The translations under genes and the position numbers were made by a program. A model generated the notes under the pieces. It was not told the DNA's origin, ran no database searches, and saw only the letters and a list, made by a program, of their open reading frames with translations. This document shows positions 21,284 through 22,359 of a stretch of DNA of 22,359 nt, one piece after another. This DNA is from Treponema sp. (GTDB lineage Bacteria; Spirochaetota; Spirochaetia; Treponematales; Breznakiellaceae): contig JAITES010000272.1 of the NCBI GenBank assembly GCA_031281925.1, forward strand, positions 1 through 22,359. The letters run 5' to 3'. How positions within the stretch are numbered: the stretch's first letter is position 1; each line of letters begins with the position of its first letter.

Positions 21284-21319
21284 ATTATCGGTATAACAGA
21301 GTCTGTCTATAATGTAGAC
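21284..21319 (-). promoter_or_regulatory. Candidate promoter and palindrome before the VWA gene
   Basis: GATAAT (21284-21289) lies 7 nt before the VWA start codon on the minus strand and no clear Shine-Dalgarno sequence is present. Just upstream is the inverted repeat GTCTA-TAATG-TAGAC (21305-21319), which could be an operator. The matching -35 is poor. Confidence 0.3.
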
Positions 21320-21343
21320 ATAATCTTCAGCGGTTCGAAATTC

Positions 21344-22359
21344 CTACACAATCCTCACCAGACAGTACCTCTTTTTCCCCGCGCGGAGCAGGAGTTCTCC
21401 ATCTGCATTGATTCTACCGGAACCGATGAGAGCGGCGACATCGTTTACGGCCTCAAGTTCCCCATCCGATCCCGCAACAAAAGCCCCGCCCTGCTGAACC
21501 AGGCGGCGGCCTTCACTCTTGCTGGGGGCAAGTCCTGAATCGGCAAAGAGATCCACTATATTGTAGCCCGGCTCAAAGCGTGAACGGGGCAGTTGAACGG
21601 AAGGCATGGCGCTTCTGTCGCCCCCGCCGCCGAAAGCGGCCCTGGCGCCTGCCATGGCCCTGTCCGCTTCATCTTTACCGTGGATAAGGGCGGTGAGTTC
21701 CCATGCGAGACGTTCCTTTGCCTCGTTGGGATTCTTCCCCGCCGCGCAGAGACTCTCGCACTCCTCCACAGGGAGGAAGGTAAACATCAAAAGGAAACGC
21801 CTTACGTCGGCATCCTGCACATTCCGGTAATACTGGAAAAATTCATAGGGACTCGTCTTTGCCGAATCCAGAAAGAGGGCGCCTTTTTCGGTCTTGCCCA
21901 TCTTCTTGCCGTCCGCGGTGGTAACCAGGGGGAAGGTGATACCGAAAACCTCAGCCCCTTCGATACGGCGGATAAGGTCCGCTCCGGCCACAATGTTCCC
22001 CCACTGATCGTCTCCCCCAATCTGGAGCCGGCAGTGGTGGAGGCGGTAGAGCTGAAGAAAGTCGTAACTCTGGAGAAGCTGGTAGTTGAATTCGATAAAG
22101 GAAAGCCCTGTCTCAAGGCGCCGTTTGTAGGACTCAAAACTCAGCATGTGATTCACAGAAAAGTGACTGCCGATTTCCCTGAGGAAGTCGATGTAGTTAA
22201 GGTCGGCAAGCCAGTCCCTGTTGTTCACCGTTATCGCGTTCTTCCCGTCAAAGCCGACAAAATGGTCAAGCTGCGCCTTGATGCTTGCCGTGTTGGCCTC
22301 AAGTTCATCGTAACTGAGCATCTTCCTCATCTCGGTTTTCCCGGAAGGGTCTCCGATGC
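21344..22359 (-). CDS. tyrS: Tyrosyl-tRNA synthetase (5' end beyond window)
   Basis: It charges tRNA-Tyr with tyrosine. About 338 codons are visible; the frame is open at the right window edge and the missing N-terminus would carry the HIGH motif. The first visible residues, IGDPSGKTEMRKMLS, are the conserved segment that follows it, so the ATG at 22330 is internal. Further motifs are FNYQLLQSYDFLQLY, LQIGGDDQWGNIVAG (tyrosine and ATP pocket) and KKMGKTEKGALFLD (the KMSKS loop as KMGKT). The C-terminal S4-like RNA-binding domain runs from about PGYNIVDLFADSGLAPSKSEGRRLVQQGGAFVAG to the end. It is a complete class I bacterial type as far as seen. Confidence 0.95.
   Translation of the reverse strand, partial: IGDPSGKTEMRKMLSYDELEANTASIKAQLDHFVGFDGKNAITVNNRDWLADLNYIDFLREIGSHFSVNHMLSFESYKRRLETGLSFIEFNYQLLQSYDFLQLYRLHHCRLQIGGDDQWGNIVAGADLIRRIEGAEVFGITFPLVTTADGKKMGKTEKGALFLDSAKTSPYEFFQYYRNVQDADVRRFLLMFTFLPVEECESLCAAGKNPNEAKERLAWELTALIHGKDEADRAMAGARAAFGGGGDRSAMPSVQLPRSRFEPGYNIVDLFADSGLAPSKSEGRRLVQQGGAFVAGSDGELEAVNDVAALIGSGRINADGELLLRAGKKRYCLVRIV

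Noticed and set aside
21308..21313. TATAAT on the plus strand between tyrS and the VWA gene
   Set aside because: There is no plus-strand gene downstream and no matching -35; it falls within a small palindrome.

Overview
The window looks like a chromosomal segment from a spirochaete, probably a gut-type Treponema. The basis is the mix of lipobox proteins (LAAC, LFSC), a short MCE lipid-transport operon without MlaA/B/C, large hybrid histidine kinases and moderately GC-rich coding DNA. This placement is inferred from gene style; there is no rRNA or other marker. No tRNA, rRNA, CRISPR array or transposase was seen.

Layout. Positions 1-4893 (minus strand) hold a carbohydrate-catabolism locus. 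A glycyl-radical-enzyme activase, a pyruvate-formate-lyase-type enzyme and a LacI-family regulator form one operon. A separately promoted sugar ABC-transporter binding protein follows and is cut by the window edge. Matching 14-bp LacI-type operators lie on both promoters, so the regulator probably controls both units. The glycyl radical enzyme keeps its active-site Cys but stops before the C-terminal glycyl radical domain. A cluster of hairpins (4771-4883) separates this locus from the next operon.

Positions 4894-8341 (minus) are an MCE/Mla-type lipid transport operon: permease, ATPase, MCE protein and a TPR lipoprotein. Divergent from it is a soluble hybrid histidine kinase with GAF, PAS, kinase and two receiver domains (8406-10892, plus).

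Positions 10930-19178 (minus) are an arginine biosynthesis operon in the order argC-argB-argD-[membrane hybrid histidine kinase]-argG-argH. The kinase overlaps argG by four bases. ArgG carries a basic tail with an AT-hook-like core. The region upstream of argC holds a terminator-like hairpin and a 13-residue open frame ending Arg-Leu-Arg, which suggests an attenuator.

Positions 19353-22359 hold a small Cys-rich protein and a small TPR lipoprotein (plus), then a secreted VWA-domain protein and the 3' part of tyrS (minus).

Two themes recur. Several genes without a visible Shine-Dalgarno sequence have a -10-like hexamer 6-8 nt before the start codon, which suggests leaderless mRNAs. Related TGTTC...GAACA-type palindromes sit in intergenic gaps of otherwise unrelated operons.
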